64,000 nt of DNA from the NCBI GenBank assembly GCA_022843925.1, contig JALHMS010000016.1, positions 61,194 through 125,193 of the forward strand, given 5' to 3'. Below, piece after piece: positions 18,601 to 26,898 of this stretch. Below the pieces are notes generated by a model. It had not been told where the DNA came from and did not search any database. It was given only the letters and a program-made list of their open reading frames with translations. Position 1 is the stretch's first letter, and every line of letters starts with the position of its first letter. A program made the translations under genes and the position numbers. This DNA comes from Burkholderiales bacterium (GTDB lineage Bacteria; Pseudomonadota; Gammaproteobacteria; Burkholderiales; Ga0077523).

Positions 18601-21397
18601 CGCCCGGATCGGCGTTGACCTCGTCCTCGACGAGGGCCCGCACCATGCGCCGCACGTACTTGCCGCTGCGCGTCTCCGGGAACTGCGTCACCTCGATGAA
18701 ATCGCTGGGCACGGCCACGGCGCCCTTCTCGCTGCGCACGAGGTCGGTTAGGCGGCGCTTGTCGTCCTGGGTCAGCTTGCGGCCGGCGGTGGGCTTGACG
18801 AAGGCGAGCGGCGTGAGGCCCTTCTCGCGGTGCGGCGCGCCGACCACGATGACGTTGCCCACCGGGCTGTCGGGGTCCAGCGCCTTGTGGCGCAGGATCG
18901 CGCCTTCGATCTCCTCGGTGCCCATGCGGTGGCCGCTGACGTTGATGACGTCGTCGCTGCGGCCATGCAGGCTGAAGCTTCCGTCGGCGTAGCGCACCGC
19001 AAAGTCGCCCTGGGTGTAGGCCCAGGCGCCGCGCCACCGTGTCCAGTAGGTGGAAACCCAGCGCTTGCCATCCCCTCGCCAGCCGGGCTGCACACGCAGA
19101 CCGCGGGGGCCGGGTTCGACGCGGAAACCGTCCGCGTCGCCCCACACCGTGCGCGCGAGGTACGGATAGGGCGCGGCAATGACGATCTCGCCCTTCTCTT
19201 CCAGTGCCGCCGCGCGCCAGGCCACGCCGTTGGCTGCACCGGAAGCCGTGGCGTCGCGCGGCCACGGCACGGCAGCGGCGTTCTCGGCTGCGGCGTCCTC
19301 GATCCAGACGTCGCCCACGATCCACGGCAACGGATACGTGTGCGCGTCGGCATGCAGCGGGTAGTCGGCATTACCGTAGAAATGCGTCCACACCATCCCG
19401 CCGTGTTCGGTGGCCCAGTAGCTGTTGATGTACTGCGGCGTCATCAGGTCCATGCCGAACTGCTGCACCGCCGGGCTGGTCGGTTCGGCACAGAAGGTGG
19501 CCACGCGCAGGCTGGAGAGGTCGTACTGCTGCACGTCGCGCACGTTCTGCGCGTCGGCCATGATGGTCTTCAGGAAGGTGACGCCGGCCTTGAAGATGCG
19601 CACGCCGTAGCGTTCGATCATCGAGGCGTAGCGCCCTGCATGGGGGAAGGTCGGCGCGCCCTCGCCCAGGATGCCCGTGCATCGGGTCGTCATCGTCGCG
19701 CTCAGCATGTAGCTCTGACCGGTGATCCAGCCCGGGTCGGCGACCACGTAGACGACGTCGCCGGGCCGCGCGTCGAAGGCGATCTTCATCGTGTGCGCGA
19801 CGCCCGCGGTGTAGCCGCCGTGGACGTGCACCACACCCTTGGGCTTGCCGGTGGAGCCGCTGGTGTAGATGAAGAACAACGGGAACTCGGCGTCCAGCGG
19901 CACGGGCGGCGATGCCGCCCAGATGGCGCGCACGAAGTCGGCATCCGGCAGAGCCAGCAGCGCAGCCTCGTCGGCCACGGCCATGCCCGCCTTGCGAGCC
20001 GCGTCCAGCAGGGTCTCCGCCGCGGCATCGGTCAACTCGTGGCTCCAGCGATCACGCTCGGGGCGCCACACCAGGTCGGCCTGTGCCGAGTGGCGCACCA
20101 CCACGACGGCGTCGACACGCGGTGGCGTGGCCACGAGCGCCTCGGCCACAGCCGTGCGCACGCGCGAGGCCTCGGCCGCATTCAACCGGCCGGCGCGGCC
20201 AAGGTCGCGAAGGGCACGGCCAACACCGCGCATGGCGTCGCTGCGCTGCACCGTGACCTCGCCGGCCAGCGTGTCGTCCACGGTGGCCAGCACCTGCTGC
20301 GCATCGGCAGGATCCATCCCCCCACGCTCACTCCGTTCGCTGCCCCCCAGGGGGGCGCGCCCGCCTTGGGGCGGCCCGGCGTCGGGCGATTCCATCCCCC
20401 CACGCTCACTCCGTTCGCTGCCCCCCAGGGGGGCGCGCCCGCCTTGGGGCGGCCCGGCGTCGGGCGATTCCATCCCCCCACGCTCACTCCGTTCGCTGCC
20501 CCCCAGGGGGGCGCGCCCGCCTTGGGGCGGCCCGGAGTCGGGCGAGGCCAGCGTCGCCAGCCGCTGGGCGATGGTGGCGCGCACCGTGGCCACCGGCACG
20601 TAGTCGTCCAGCGCCGGGTCCGTGTAGGCCGTCTTGAAGGGCACGATCTGCGCATTGCGGTAGCCGCCGTCGGCGGTGATGACGATGCGCGCGCCGGCGT
20701 CGTGGATGCGGTCGGACAGCGTCTTGTCGCTGAAGCCGCCGAACACGGGCGTGTAGACGATGCCCAGCCGCTTGGCACCCTCGGTCCAGAACAGCTGCGC
20801 CGGAATGTTCGGCATGTTGAGCGCGATGCGGTCACCGGCCTTCAGACCCAGACGCTGGAGGGCGATGGCGCACTTGGCGGTTTCCAGCAGCAGCGTCTTG
20901 CGGGAGATGGCGTGGGCGTCCACCGGCGCACCGCGGCCGCCGTCCTGCGACATGTCCCAGCGATCGCCTTCGAACAGAAAGGCGGGCTCCGCCCCGAAAC
21001 CGGCCAGCACGTGCCGGTCCACCTCGTTGAAGCAGGCATTTGTGACGCCGCCCTCGAACCACTTCCAGTGGGGCGCGTCTTCGCCGTTGAAGGCGCGCTG
21101 CCAGGGCTCGAAACCGGCCCCGAGGTCGGCCGTGATGGCGGCGCCACTGGCGGCATCCCATCCGCCCCAGCGGCCGCTGACCTCGTCGTACTGCAGCCAC
21201 GCGCCGGCCGGACCGACCCCGGCGACGCCGTGGACGAGCCAATGGATCTGCCGCTTGGCGATGGCGCCATGGAAGGCGCCCGGGTCGGCCAGCGCTTCAG
21301 CGCGCTGGCGCTCCCAATCGGTGCGGCTGCGCAGCGGGTTCACCTGGGCCGCAGGCAACGGTCGGCTGCCTTGCGGGGCGAGTGCGATGTCACTCAT
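15605..21397 (-). CDS. pcs: Propionyl-CoA synthase, trifunctional (3-HP bi-cycle)
   Basis: This 1930-residue fusion has three domains. An acyl-CoA synthetase (YTSGSTGKPKG near 510, SGKYVRR near 912) is followed by an enoyl-CoA hydratase (VALGGGMEFALA near 1080) and a medium-chain reductase (VEGAATGTGLEA near 1520). This is the layout of Chloroflexus propionyl-CoA synthase (about 1820 residues). That enzyme activates 3-hydroxypropionate, dehydrates it to acryloyl-CoA and reduces it to propionyl-CoA with NADPH inside one protein. About 78 of the extra residues come from three identical in-frame 26-residue repeats at about 284-361, encoded by a REP-like sequence. Start ATG 21397 has an upstream AAGGA. 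It lies 43 bp after mch and 47 bp before mcr. Confidence 0.95.
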   Translation of the reverse strand: MSDIALAPQGSRPLPAAQVNPLRSRTDWERQRAEALADPGAFHGAIAKRQIHWLVHGVAGVGPAGAWLQYDEVSGRWGGWDAASGAAITADLGAGFEPWQRAFNGEDAPHWKWFEGGVTNACFNEVDRHVLAGFGAEPAFLFEGDRWDMSQDGGRGAPVDAHAISRKTLLLETAKCAIALQRLGLKAGDRIALNMPNIPAQLFWTEGAKRLGIVYTPVFGGFSDKTLSDRIHDAGARIVITADGGYRNAQIVPFKTAYTDPALDDYVPVATVRATIAQRLATLASPDSGPPQGGRAPLGGSERSERGGMESPDAGPPQGGRAPLGGSERSERGGMESPDAGPPQGGRAPLGGSERSERGGMDPADAQQVLATVDDTLAGEVTVQRSDAMRGVGRALRDLGRAGRLNAAEASRVRTAVAEALVATPPRVDAVVVVRHSAQADLVWRPERDRWSHELTDAAAETLLDAARKAGMAVADEAALLALPDADFVRAIWAASPPVPLDAEFPLFFIYTSGSTGKPKGVVHVHGGYTAGVAHTMKIAFDARPGDVVYVVADPGWITGQSYMLSATMTTRCTGILGEGAPTFPHAGRYASMIERYGVRIFKAGVTFLKTIMADAQNVRDVQQYDLSSLRVATFCAEPTSPAVQQFGMDLMTPQYINSYWATEHGGMVWTHFYGNADYPLHADAHTYPLPWIVGDVWIEDAAAENAAAVPWPRDATASGAANGVAWRAAALEEKGEIVIAAPYPYLARTVWGDADGFRVEPGPRGLRVQPGWRGDGKRWVSTYWTRWRGAWAYTQGDFAVRYADGSFSLHGRSDDVINVSGHRMGTEEIEGAILRHKALDPDSPVGNVIVVGAPHREKGLTPLAFVKPTAGRKLTQDDKRRLTDLVRSEKGAVAVPSDFIEVTQFPETRSGKYVRRMVRALVEDEVNADPGDASTLKNPESLIELRKVIGEWKRKQQLADEQQMFERYRYFTVQYNEATGRDGTRRVATVTVTNPPVNALNERALDELTVVVEHLSRRDDVAAVVFTGQGTASFVAGADIRQLLEDIRSIDEARALPNNAHLAFRKIERMNKPCIAAIQGVALGGGMEFALACHYRIAEPTARFGQPEIRLRLLPGYGGTQRLPRLLASRRGAEGLRDALDLILGGRNVGGDEALALGVVDELAGASSDVVSAAHARIREFLGAGTQSGADSVLGRALEDRHASLTAWNAASPLSLDLALADEHLQQVLAQLQWAGRGGARDRALQAIRTGWTEGLDKGLGVEAELFAQAVIDPDGGKTGIQQFMDKKSPALPIRRGAVKVASEHAAWIEAQLAAGELLPRGAPFHPGVTPLPRWQFGFGVPRNPATGEPRFGEPLKSEVELIVPVEPPLPNEALVYVLASEVNFNDIWALTGIPVSPFDNHEEDVQVTGSGGVALVAALGSEAKREGRLKVGDLVAVYSGQTDLLSPLAGRDPMFVGFSIQGYETRTGSHAQFLITQSPQLHPLPADLTLEQAGSYILNLGTIVRALFTTLKIAPGKALFVEGAATGTGLEALKSATRAGLAVTGGVSSAARAAFVGAQGAVGALDRTDPRFSHLYTPVPEEDPTGWEAAGRPLLDEYRRQNGGRLADYAVSHAGETAFPRSFQLLAEGGTLAFYGASSGYHLTFVGKPGSAPPEAMLQRAGARAGEAVLLYYGPNSTDLLDATGLEMIEAVRAIGARTVVATSTDAQREFVQSLGFEDAVAGVVSLEDIRRRQGDNFDWPATMPRLADARKDIETFRTGVRDFQDRTLKPFGAAVGALLRSPDNPRGAPDLILERAGHDALGVSTSLVKPFTGRVVYCEEMSGRRYAFYAPQVWTRQRRILMPSASILGTHLCNAYEVTRMNDMVAAGLLDVTEPTVVPWSDLPGAHQAMWDNKHQGATYVVNHALPALGLRSRDALFEAWAAGERA
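20315..20548. repeat. Three tandem 78-bp REP-like repeats inside pcs
   Basis: The repeats begin at 20315, 20393 and 20471 with an exact 78-bp period and are nearly identical. Each contains the palindrome GCCCCCCAGGGGGGC and a GC-rich GCGCCCGCCTTGGGGCG block. The period is a multiple of three, so the reading frame of pcs stays open and gains the 26-residue unit containing PPQGGRAPLGGSERSERGG three times. Similar GC-rich palindromic sequences are common between genes in Burkholderiales, so I read this as a dispersed repeat that landed in the gene and was then amplified. It is not a CRISPR array, since there are no spacers. Confidence 0.9.
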
Positions 21398-21440
21398 GTT
21401 TTTCGTCCTTGTCCTGTCCTGGGCTGCATCACGGGTGGTG

Positions 21441-22496
21441 TCAATGGCGGCGCGGCATCAGCACCGAGTAATCGAGATCGAGCACGACCGCCGGGTCCGT
21501 GACAGCGCGGTCGTGCCCCGGAAAGTCGGCGCACGCGCGGTCCTTGGTGGCCACGGTGCGCAGCCGAAGCGCTCCGATGTCGGTACGGCCGGGCAGCCCG
21601 TCGCGGGACAGCACCTCGGACCACGCGTAGAGGGTGTCGCCCGCAAAAGTTGGGGCGGCGTGCCTGCCCCCGTGGATGGCGGCAATGGCGAGCGCATTCG
21701 CGAGCCCGTTGAACGAGAGCGCACGCGCGAGGCTGATGACGTGCCCGCCGTAGACGATGCGCTTGCCGAAGCGGCCTTCGCGCTCGACGTGCTGGTTGAA
21801 ATGGACCTTGGCGGTGTTCTGGTAGAGCCGCGTCGCCAGCATGTGCTCCGCCTCCTCGATCGTCATGCCGTCGACGTGGTCGATCCGCTCGCCCACCGCG
21901 TAGTCGTCCCAGAGGAATTCGCCACCCGAACGCGCGCTGTCGTAAGCGCCGGGCGCCACCGTGAACGGACAGTGAAGTTCGGTGGAGGGGACGTGATCCG
22001 GCAGCGCGGGTACCAAGGGATCGGGCGCGGGCGCATCGGGGTCGCGCTTCTTCACCATCACCCAGCGGCAGTACTCGAGAACCTCTTCCCCGCGCTGGTT
22101 CACCCCGGTGGAGTGGACGTAGACGACCCCTGTCCTGCCGTCCTTGTTCTGGCGCAGGCCGATGACCCGCGAGTCACTGTTGAGCGTATCGCCGGGATAC
22201 AGCGGCGCACCGAATCGGCAGCCGGCATAGCCCAGGTTGGCGATCGCGTTCAACGACACATCGGCCACCGTGCGGCCGAAGACGAGATGGAAGGCGAGCA
22301 TCGAATCGACCGGCGCGCCGGGCAGGCCCAGCGTGCGCGCAAAGAGGTCGGACGAGTTCACGGCGAAGCGCGATCCGGACAGCGCCTGGTAGACCGCGAC
22401 GTCACCGGCCGTGACGGTGCGCGGCGGCGAGTGCACCAGGTGCTGGCCGAGCCGGAAGTCCTCGAAGTAGTTCCCGGGACGGGTCTTCGTCGACAT
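21441..22496 (-). CDS. mch: Mesaconyl-C1-CoA hydratase / beta-methylmalyl-CoA dehydratase (MaoC family)
   Basis: The 351-residue protein has two MaoC-like hot-dog halves. The first contains DSMLAFHLVFGRTVADVSLNA and NLGYAGCRFGAPLYPGDTL; the second contains the hydratase stretch VHFNQHVEREGRFGKRIVYGGH. This double-hot-dog form and its place directly after the malyl-CoA lyase identify it as the enzyme interconverting (2R,3S)-beta-methylmalyl-CoA and mesaconyl-C1-CoA in the second half of the 3-HP bi-cycle. A related enzyme serves the ethylmalonyl-CoA pathway, so the neighbours decide the role. Start ATG 22496 overlaps the mcl stop in TGATG, indicating translational coupling. pcs follows after 43 bp. 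Confidence 0.9.
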   Translation of the reverse strand: MSTKTRPGNYFEDFRLGQHLVHSPPRTVTAGDVAVYQALSGSRFAVNSSDLFARTLGLPGAPVDSMLAFHLVFGRTVADVSLNAIANLGYAGCRFGAPLYPGDTLNSDSRVIGLRQNKDGRTGVVYVHSTGVNQRGEEVLEYCRWVMVKKRDPDAPAPDPLVPALPDHVPSTELHCPFTVAPGAYDSARSGGEFLWDDYAVGERIDHVDGMTIEEAEHMLATRLYQNTAKVHFNQHVEREGRFGKRIVYGGHVISLARALSFNGLANALAIAAIHGGRHAAPTFAGDTLYAWSEVLSRDGLPGRTDIGALRLRTVATKDRACADFPGHDRAVTDPAVVLDLDYSVLMPRRH

Positions 22497-23554
22497 CAGG
22501 ACGCCCCCGTCTCGAACCCGTACGCCTGCGCCAGTGCCGGGTCCTTGCTCGCCACCAGCCGCGCCAGGTCCACCATCACCTTGGCCTGCTTCCAGGTGGC
22601 GTCGTCCTGCATCTTGCCGTCGATGGTGGCCACGCCGGTGCCGTCGGGCATCGCCTCGAGGATGCGCCGCGCGAACCGCACTTCTCCGACATCGGGGCTG
22701 AAGACCCGCTTGGCGATCGGAATCTGGTTCGGCGCCAGCGACCACGCGCCGGTGCAACCCATGATGAAGGCGTTGCGGAACTGCGCTTCGCAACCGGCTT
22801 CGTCCTTCAGGTCGCCGAACGGGCCGTAGAAGGCGCGGATGCCGCTGGCCGCGCAGGCATCGACCATCCTGGCGAACGTGTAGTGCCACAGGTCCTGCTG
22901 CGCGAAGGTACGCTCGGACTGGCCTTCCGCGGGGTCGGCCAGCACGCCATAGCCCGGGTGCCCACCGCCCACGCGCGTGGTCTTCATGCCGCGCGAGGCC
23001 GCGAGGTCCGCCGGGCCGAGGCTCATGCCGTGCATGCGCGGGCTGGCCGTGGCGATGGACTCGACGTTCTTCACCCCCTCGGCGGTTTCGAGCAGGGCGT
23101 GGATGAGGATGGGCTTCCCGATCCCGTTGCGGGCCTCGAGCTGCGCCAGATACTGATCGACGAAGTGGATGTCCCAGGGGCCTTCCACCTTGGGGACCAT
23201 CACGGCATCCAGCCGGTTGCCGCAGCCGGCGACGATCTCCGACAGGTCATCCAGGATCCAGGGGCTGTTCAGGCAGTTGACGCGCACCCACAGGCCGGTG
23301 TCGCCGAGATCGGACTGCTGCACGCCCTGGATGAAGCCGCGGCGCGCGTTGTCCTTCTGGTCCAGGGGAATCGCATCCTCGAGGTTGCCGCACAGGACGT
23401 CGACCTGCGCGGCGGTATCGGTCAGGCGGGCGCGGATCTTCTCGATGTGCGGCGGGAAGAAGTGCACCACGCGCTCGGGCCGCACCGGCAGTTCACGAAA
23501 CGGCGCCGGCGCGCCGATGGCAAGCGGCTTGTAGAAGTTGTTGGGAAGTCTCAT
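22496..23554 (-). CDS. mcl: L-malyl-CoA / beta-methylmalyl-CoA / citramalyl-CoA lyase (HpcH/CitE family)
   Basis: The 352-residue protein belongs to the HpcH/HpaI aldolase (CitE) family. Visible marks are the metal-site region [37 protein letters not shown] and [13 protein letters not shown], and its length is that of Chloroflexus Mcl. In the bi-cycle one enzyme cleaves malyl-CoA to acetyl-CoA and glyoxylate, condenses glyoxylate with propionyl-CoA, and cleaves citramalyl-CoA to acetyl-CoA and pyruvate. The start ATG 23554 is chosen because GGAGAAG lies just upstream and the protein then begins [11 protein letters not shown], as in the family. It follows mct by 46 bp and overlaps mch by one base. 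Confidence 0.93.
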   Translation of the reverse strand: MRLPNNFYKPLAIGAPAPFRELPVRPERVVHFFPPHIEKIRARLTDTAAQVDVLCGNLEDAIPLDQKDNARRGFIQGVQQSDLGDTGLWVRVNCLNSPWILDDLSEIVAGCGNRLDAVMVPKVEGPWDIHFVDQYLAQLEARNGIGKPILIHALLETAEGVKNVESIATASPRMHGMSLGPADLAASRGMKTTRVGGGHPGYGVLADPAEGQSERTFAQQDLWHYTFARMVDACAASGIRAFYGPFGDLKDEAGCEAQFRNAFIMGCTGAWSLAPNQIPIAKRVFSPDVGEVRFARRILEAMPDGTGVATIDGKMQDDATWKQAKVMVDLARLVASKDPALAQAYGFETGAS

Positions 23555-23600
23555 GGGGTGTCTTCTCCGCAGTGCCCGGGGCGTCGTGGCTGATCGAGGG

Positions 23601-24821
23601 TCAGGCCGGCGGGCCTGCCACGACACCGGCGTCGTGCAGCGCGCCCACCTGGGCGGACGACAGGCCCAGCACCTCGAGGAGGATCTCGTCGGTGTGCTGG
23701 CCGAGAGCGGGTGCCGGTGCGGCCGGCCGGCGCGGCACGGCGCCGAAGTCCAGCGGGCACCCCGGGGCGAGGTAGGTGCCGATGCCGGGCTGCTCCAGCA
23801 TGGAGAACATGGGGTGCGCGGTGGACAGGTCGGCGTCGTGCGCGATCGCCTGACGCACCGTGCGGTAGGGTCCCCACGTCACGCGATGCGCCTCGAATAT
23901 CGTCGTCACCTCGGCCAGTGTGCGGGCAGCGAACCACGGCTCGAACAGAGCGGCCAGCGCATCGCGGGACCGGAAGCGGTGGCCCTCGTCCCCCAGGTTC
24001 ATGCCCAGCCGCGCCCCCAGGTCAGCAACGGCATCGGCGAGGCCGGTGGCCTCGAGCAGGCAGCCCCACTGCATGGGGGTGAGCCCGACGACCATGACCC
24101 GTTCGCCGTCGCGCGTGAGGAAATCGCGGCCGAAGGCGCCGTACAGGTGGTTGCCGTAGCGCGGGCGATCGACGCCGTTCACCTGCACCTCGGCCAGCAT
24201 GCCGAGGTTGCCCAGCATCGCGAGACCCACGTCCTTCAGCGCCAGCGTGACGAGCTGGCCCTCACCGTGCCGGTCGCGGTGGCGCAGCGCCGCCAACAGC
24301 GCGGTACAGATCATCTGCCCGGAGATCGCGTCCCAGGCGGGGAAGACGTGGTTGGCCGGCTCGTCGCTGGACGCCGGACCGGTGAGCAACGGAAACCCGA
24401 GTTGCGGATTGACGGTGTAGTCGACCTCGGAGCCGCCATCGCGCCGGCCCGTCAGGTTGACCATGATCAGATCGGCGCGGCGCCCGACGAGCGACTCGTA
24501 GGCCAGCCAGCCACGCGCCGGAAAGTTGGTGCTGAACAGCCCCGCGTCGGCACCCGGGGCGCAGATGATCTGCGTCAGCAGTTCCTGCCCCCGCGGGTTG
24601 CGGATGTCGACCGCGATCGAGCGCTTGCCCTTGTTGAGCCCCGCCCAGAAAAGGGACGCCCCTTCCGACGTCACCGGCCAGCGATGATGGTCGAGACCGC
24701 CGCCGATGGGGTCGAATCGGATGACGTCGGCGCCCATTTGCGCCAGTGTCATCCCGCCCAGGGGCGCAGCCACGAAGGCCGACCCTTCGACCACGCGCAG
24801 ACCTTGAAGAATGCCTCTCAC
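23601..24821 (-). CDS. mct: Mesaconyl-CoA C1-C4 CoA-transferase (class III, CaiB/BaiF)
   Basis: The 406-residue protein agrees closely with Chloroflexus mesaconyl-CoA C1-C4 transferase as I recall it: [64 protein letters not shown], and the end EILLEVLGL followed by VAGP. The enzyme moves CoA within the mesaconate molecule from C1 to C4, a step nearly diagnostic for the bi-cycle. The start is GTG 24821, just before [12 protein letters not shown]; it overlaps the stop of the preceding broken CoA-transferase frame (GTGA). Upstream in-frame codons belong to that other gene read out of frame. Confidence 0.94.
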   Translation of the reverse strand: MRGILQGLRVVEGSAFVAAPLGGMTLAQMGADVIRFDPIGGGLDHHRWPVTSEGASLFWAGLNKGKRSIAVDIRNPRGQELLTQIICAPGADAGLFSTNFPARGWLAYESLVGRRADLIMVNLTGRRDGGSEVDYTVNPQLGFPLLTGPASSDEPANHVFPAWDAISGQMICTALLAALRHRDRHGEGQLVTLALKDVGLAMLGNLGMLAEVQVNGVDRPRYGNHLYGAFGRDFLTRDGERVMVVGLTPMQWGCLLEATGLADAVADLGARLGMNLGDEGHRFRSRDALAALFEPWFAARTLAEVTTIFEAHRVTWGPYRTVRQAIAHDADLSTAHPMFSMLEQPGIGTYLAPGCPLDFGAVPRRPAAPAPALGQHTDEILLEVLGLSSAQVGALHDAGVVAGPPA

Positions 24822-25675
24822 GACGCGGTCTTCGGATGACGCTCTTGGCGCGCAGCGCAGCCATCTGCGCCTCGTCCAGACCGAGCAGTTCGCGTAGCTC
24901 CTCGCTGCTGTGCTCGCCGAGCTTGGGACCCAGCGAGCGGATGGTCCCCGGCGTTTCGCTTGGTGGAGAAGTGGCCGTGCGGCCCGGCGAAGTCGCTGTG
25001 CGACGAGCCCGCACGCTCCGGCACCGTGCCGAACATGGCGTACGCCGACGCCGGTTCCTCGGTGCAGCGAAAGACCGACTGGCACAGCGCCGGCATCACG
25101 CCCAGGCAACGATGGAGGCCCGTCCTGCAGTCGTCCAGGGTCGTCGCGCCCGGCGTCATCGGCGTGCCCTTGGGCATGCCCGCCAGGTAGGCCAGCCCGC
25201 CGACGGCATGTGCCACGCGGGCGACCCCGGGACAGTCCTTGTAGGGTCCGGTCTGCCCGTAGCCGGTGACGCGCAGCACCACCAGCCTGGGGTTGACCTC
25301 GCGGAGGACCTCCCAGCGCAAACCCCTGCTTTCCATCGTGCCGGGGCGAAAGTTCTCCACCAGAACGTCGCACTTCGCGACCAGCTTCAAGAACAGCGCC
25401 ACGCCTTCGGGTTGCAGCAGATCGATGGTCACCGACCGCTTGTGTCGGCTCTCGCTCAACCACGCGAGCGCGGCGTCCGGGCGTTCCGTGGGAGTGCCGA
25501 AGCGGCGCATCGGATCGCCGCCGTCCCGGTGTTCGACCTCGATCACCTCGGCACCGGATTCGCCCATCACGATGGCCGCGCAGGGGCCCGCGAGGAAGTT
25601 GCCGACGTCGATCACGCGCAGACCGCGGAGCGGCTGCGGCGCGGAAGGAATGGATGCGTTGAAGGCCTCGTTCAC
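24818..25675 (-). pseudogene. Succinyl-CoA:L-malate CoA-transferase-like gene, internally deleted
   Basis: The first ~200 residues are a good class III CoA-transferase: [60 protein letters not shown]. They resemble Chloroflexus SmtA/SmtB. About 15 residues are then missing before QSVFR. After the PHGHFST motif (around 24965) the frame jumps directly to a C-terminal tail, [15 protein letters not shown] through AALRAKSVI, read in another frame. Roughly 130 residues of the usual ~400 are lost, including most of the second half. The frame itself continues to a TGA that overlaps the mct GTG. It may be a true deletion or a metagenome assembly collapse; either way, no full enzyme is encoded here. 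Confidence 0.8.
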
Positions 25676-25735
25676 GGCGGGTGGTCTCGGGAGGAACGTC
25701 TTCGAACCGTGTTGTGCGTTCGGGAAGCGTTCAGG

Positions 25736-25741
25736 TCTAAT
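25736..25741 (+). promoter_or_regulatory. Weak -10-like box upstream of meh
   Basis: TCTAAT lies 76 bases upstream of the meh ATG, in the divergent gap between meh and the minus-strand 3-HP genes. The -35 match at 18 bp (TTGTGC) is poor. If used, it would make the GTG at 25748 effectively leaderless and favour the ATG at 25817. This is the gap where a LysR regulator would be expected to bind, but I cannot point to a convincing T-N11-A site. Confidence 0.25.
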
Positions 25742-25816
25742 CTCGACGTGACGGATGATGCGCGGGATGCCGCGCGGCTTGTCTCAGAGTTTCTTAAGCC
25801 TGTATTCGAATCGCTG

Positions 25817-26656
25817 ATGGATGACGACTTCTCTGCCTGGATCGGCCGTACCGAAACCAGCACCGATCCGCTGACCTGGGTGCAGGCGCAGGCGGCGCAG
25901 GCCATGCTCGACGACCGGGCACCGGCTCTCTGCGAAGGTGATGCGCTGCCACCCTTGTGGCACTGGTTCCACTTCCTGCCCCGTGCGGCGCAGGCCAGAC
26001 TGGACGACGACGGGCACCCGCGGCGGGGCGACTTCCTACCGCCGATTCCGTACCCGCGACGCATGTTCGCAGGGGCCCGGATCCGGTTGCATCGACCGCT
26101 GGTCATCGGTGCGCCGGCGGAGCGCGAGGCGCGCATCCGCGACGTCGTGCTGAAGTCCGGCAAGAGCGGCCCGCTGGCCTTCGTCACGGTCGCGCTTCGC
26201 TTCCTTCAGCACGGCACGCTGTGCATCGAGGAGGAGCAGGACATCGTCTACCGCGAGCCCGGTGGCCCCGTCTCCGCCCCCGTAGCGGCGCCGTGGCCGC
26301 CGGTACCCGAGGCGAGCTGGACGCAGGTGCTGCAGCCCGACAGCCGACTCCTGTTCCGGTTCTCGGCGCTGACCTTCAACGCGCACCGCATTCACTACGA
26401 CCGTGTCTACGCCGGCGAAGTCGAGGGCTACCCGGGCCTGGTCGTGCACGGTCCGCTCATGGCGGTGCTGCTGGCGCAGCTGGTGCGCGCGTCTTCGCCG
26501 CGTCCGATGCGGACATTCGACTTCCGCGGCGTGGCGCCGGCGTTCGACCTCGGGCCGCTGCGGCTGGTCGGCACGCCGGAGGGTGACAGCGTGGCCCTGC
26601 AGGCCCAGGGTCCCGACGGCAGGACGGCACTGCTGGCCAGTGCGACGCTGGGCTGA
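25817..26656 (+). CDS. meh: Mesaconyl-C4-CoA hydratase (FAS1/HTD2-like)
   Basis: From ATG 25817 the protein has 279 residues. The N terminus has the family start AWIGRTETSTDPLTW, followed by LPPLWHWFHFLPRAAQ, DGHPRRGDFLPPIPYPRRM and the C-terminal hot-dog motif FSALTFNAHRIHYDRVYAGEVEGYPGLVVHGPL. These belong to HTD2/FAS1-type dehydratases, the family of Chloroflexus mesaconyl-C4-CoA hydratase, which forms (S)-citramalyl-CoA. Its place beside mct, mcl and mch supports that role. It diverges from the minus-strand genes. GTG 25748 is an alternative start adding 23 residues; ATG is preferred from the family length. No strong ribosome-binding site is seen at either. Confidence 0.88.
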   Translation: MDDDFSAWIGRTETSTDPLTWVQAQAAQAMLDDRAPALCEGDALPPLWHWFHFLPRAAQARLDDDGHPRRGDFLPPIPYPRRMFAGARIRLHRPLVIGAPAEREARIRDVVLKSGKSGPLAFVTVALRFLQHGTLCIEEEQDIVYREPGGPVSAPVAAPWPPVPEASWTQVLQPDSRLLFRFSALTFNAHRIHYDRVYAGEVEGYPGLVVHGPLMAVLLAQLVRASSPRPMRTFDFRGVAPAFDLGPLRLVGTPEGDSVALQAQGPDGRTALLASATLG

Positions 26657-26898
26657 AGCTCGCCCCGGAAGGGCGGATGGCGATCAGGCACCGTCGCGCC
26701 TCTTCCGCTCCATCGACGTTCAACCTTCCGCGGGGTTGCAGTGGGATGGGTTCGTGGGCGACAGGTCGGCGGGCAGTGCGGCGGTGGAGCGGTCCGTGGC
26801 CCCCGATCTGGAGGGGATGTTCCACGCCGTCGCCGTCGAGCACCTGTCCGGGCCGCTGCTAAGATGCCGCCACGCTCCATCCGCCCTGGCGAGCCCGC

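Noticed and set aside
20315..20548. CRISPR array
   Set aside because: The units are tandem with no unique spacers, and they stay in frame inside pcs.
23601..25463. One 620-codon frame joining mct to its upstream sequence
   Set aside because: The first ~210 codons are the broken CoA-transferase gene read out of frame; only the part from GTG 24821 resembles a CoA-transferase.
24746..25816. Long N-terminal extension of meh
   Set aside because: It is antisense to the broken CoA-transferase gene and has no hydratase features; the family N terminus begins near AWIGRTE.
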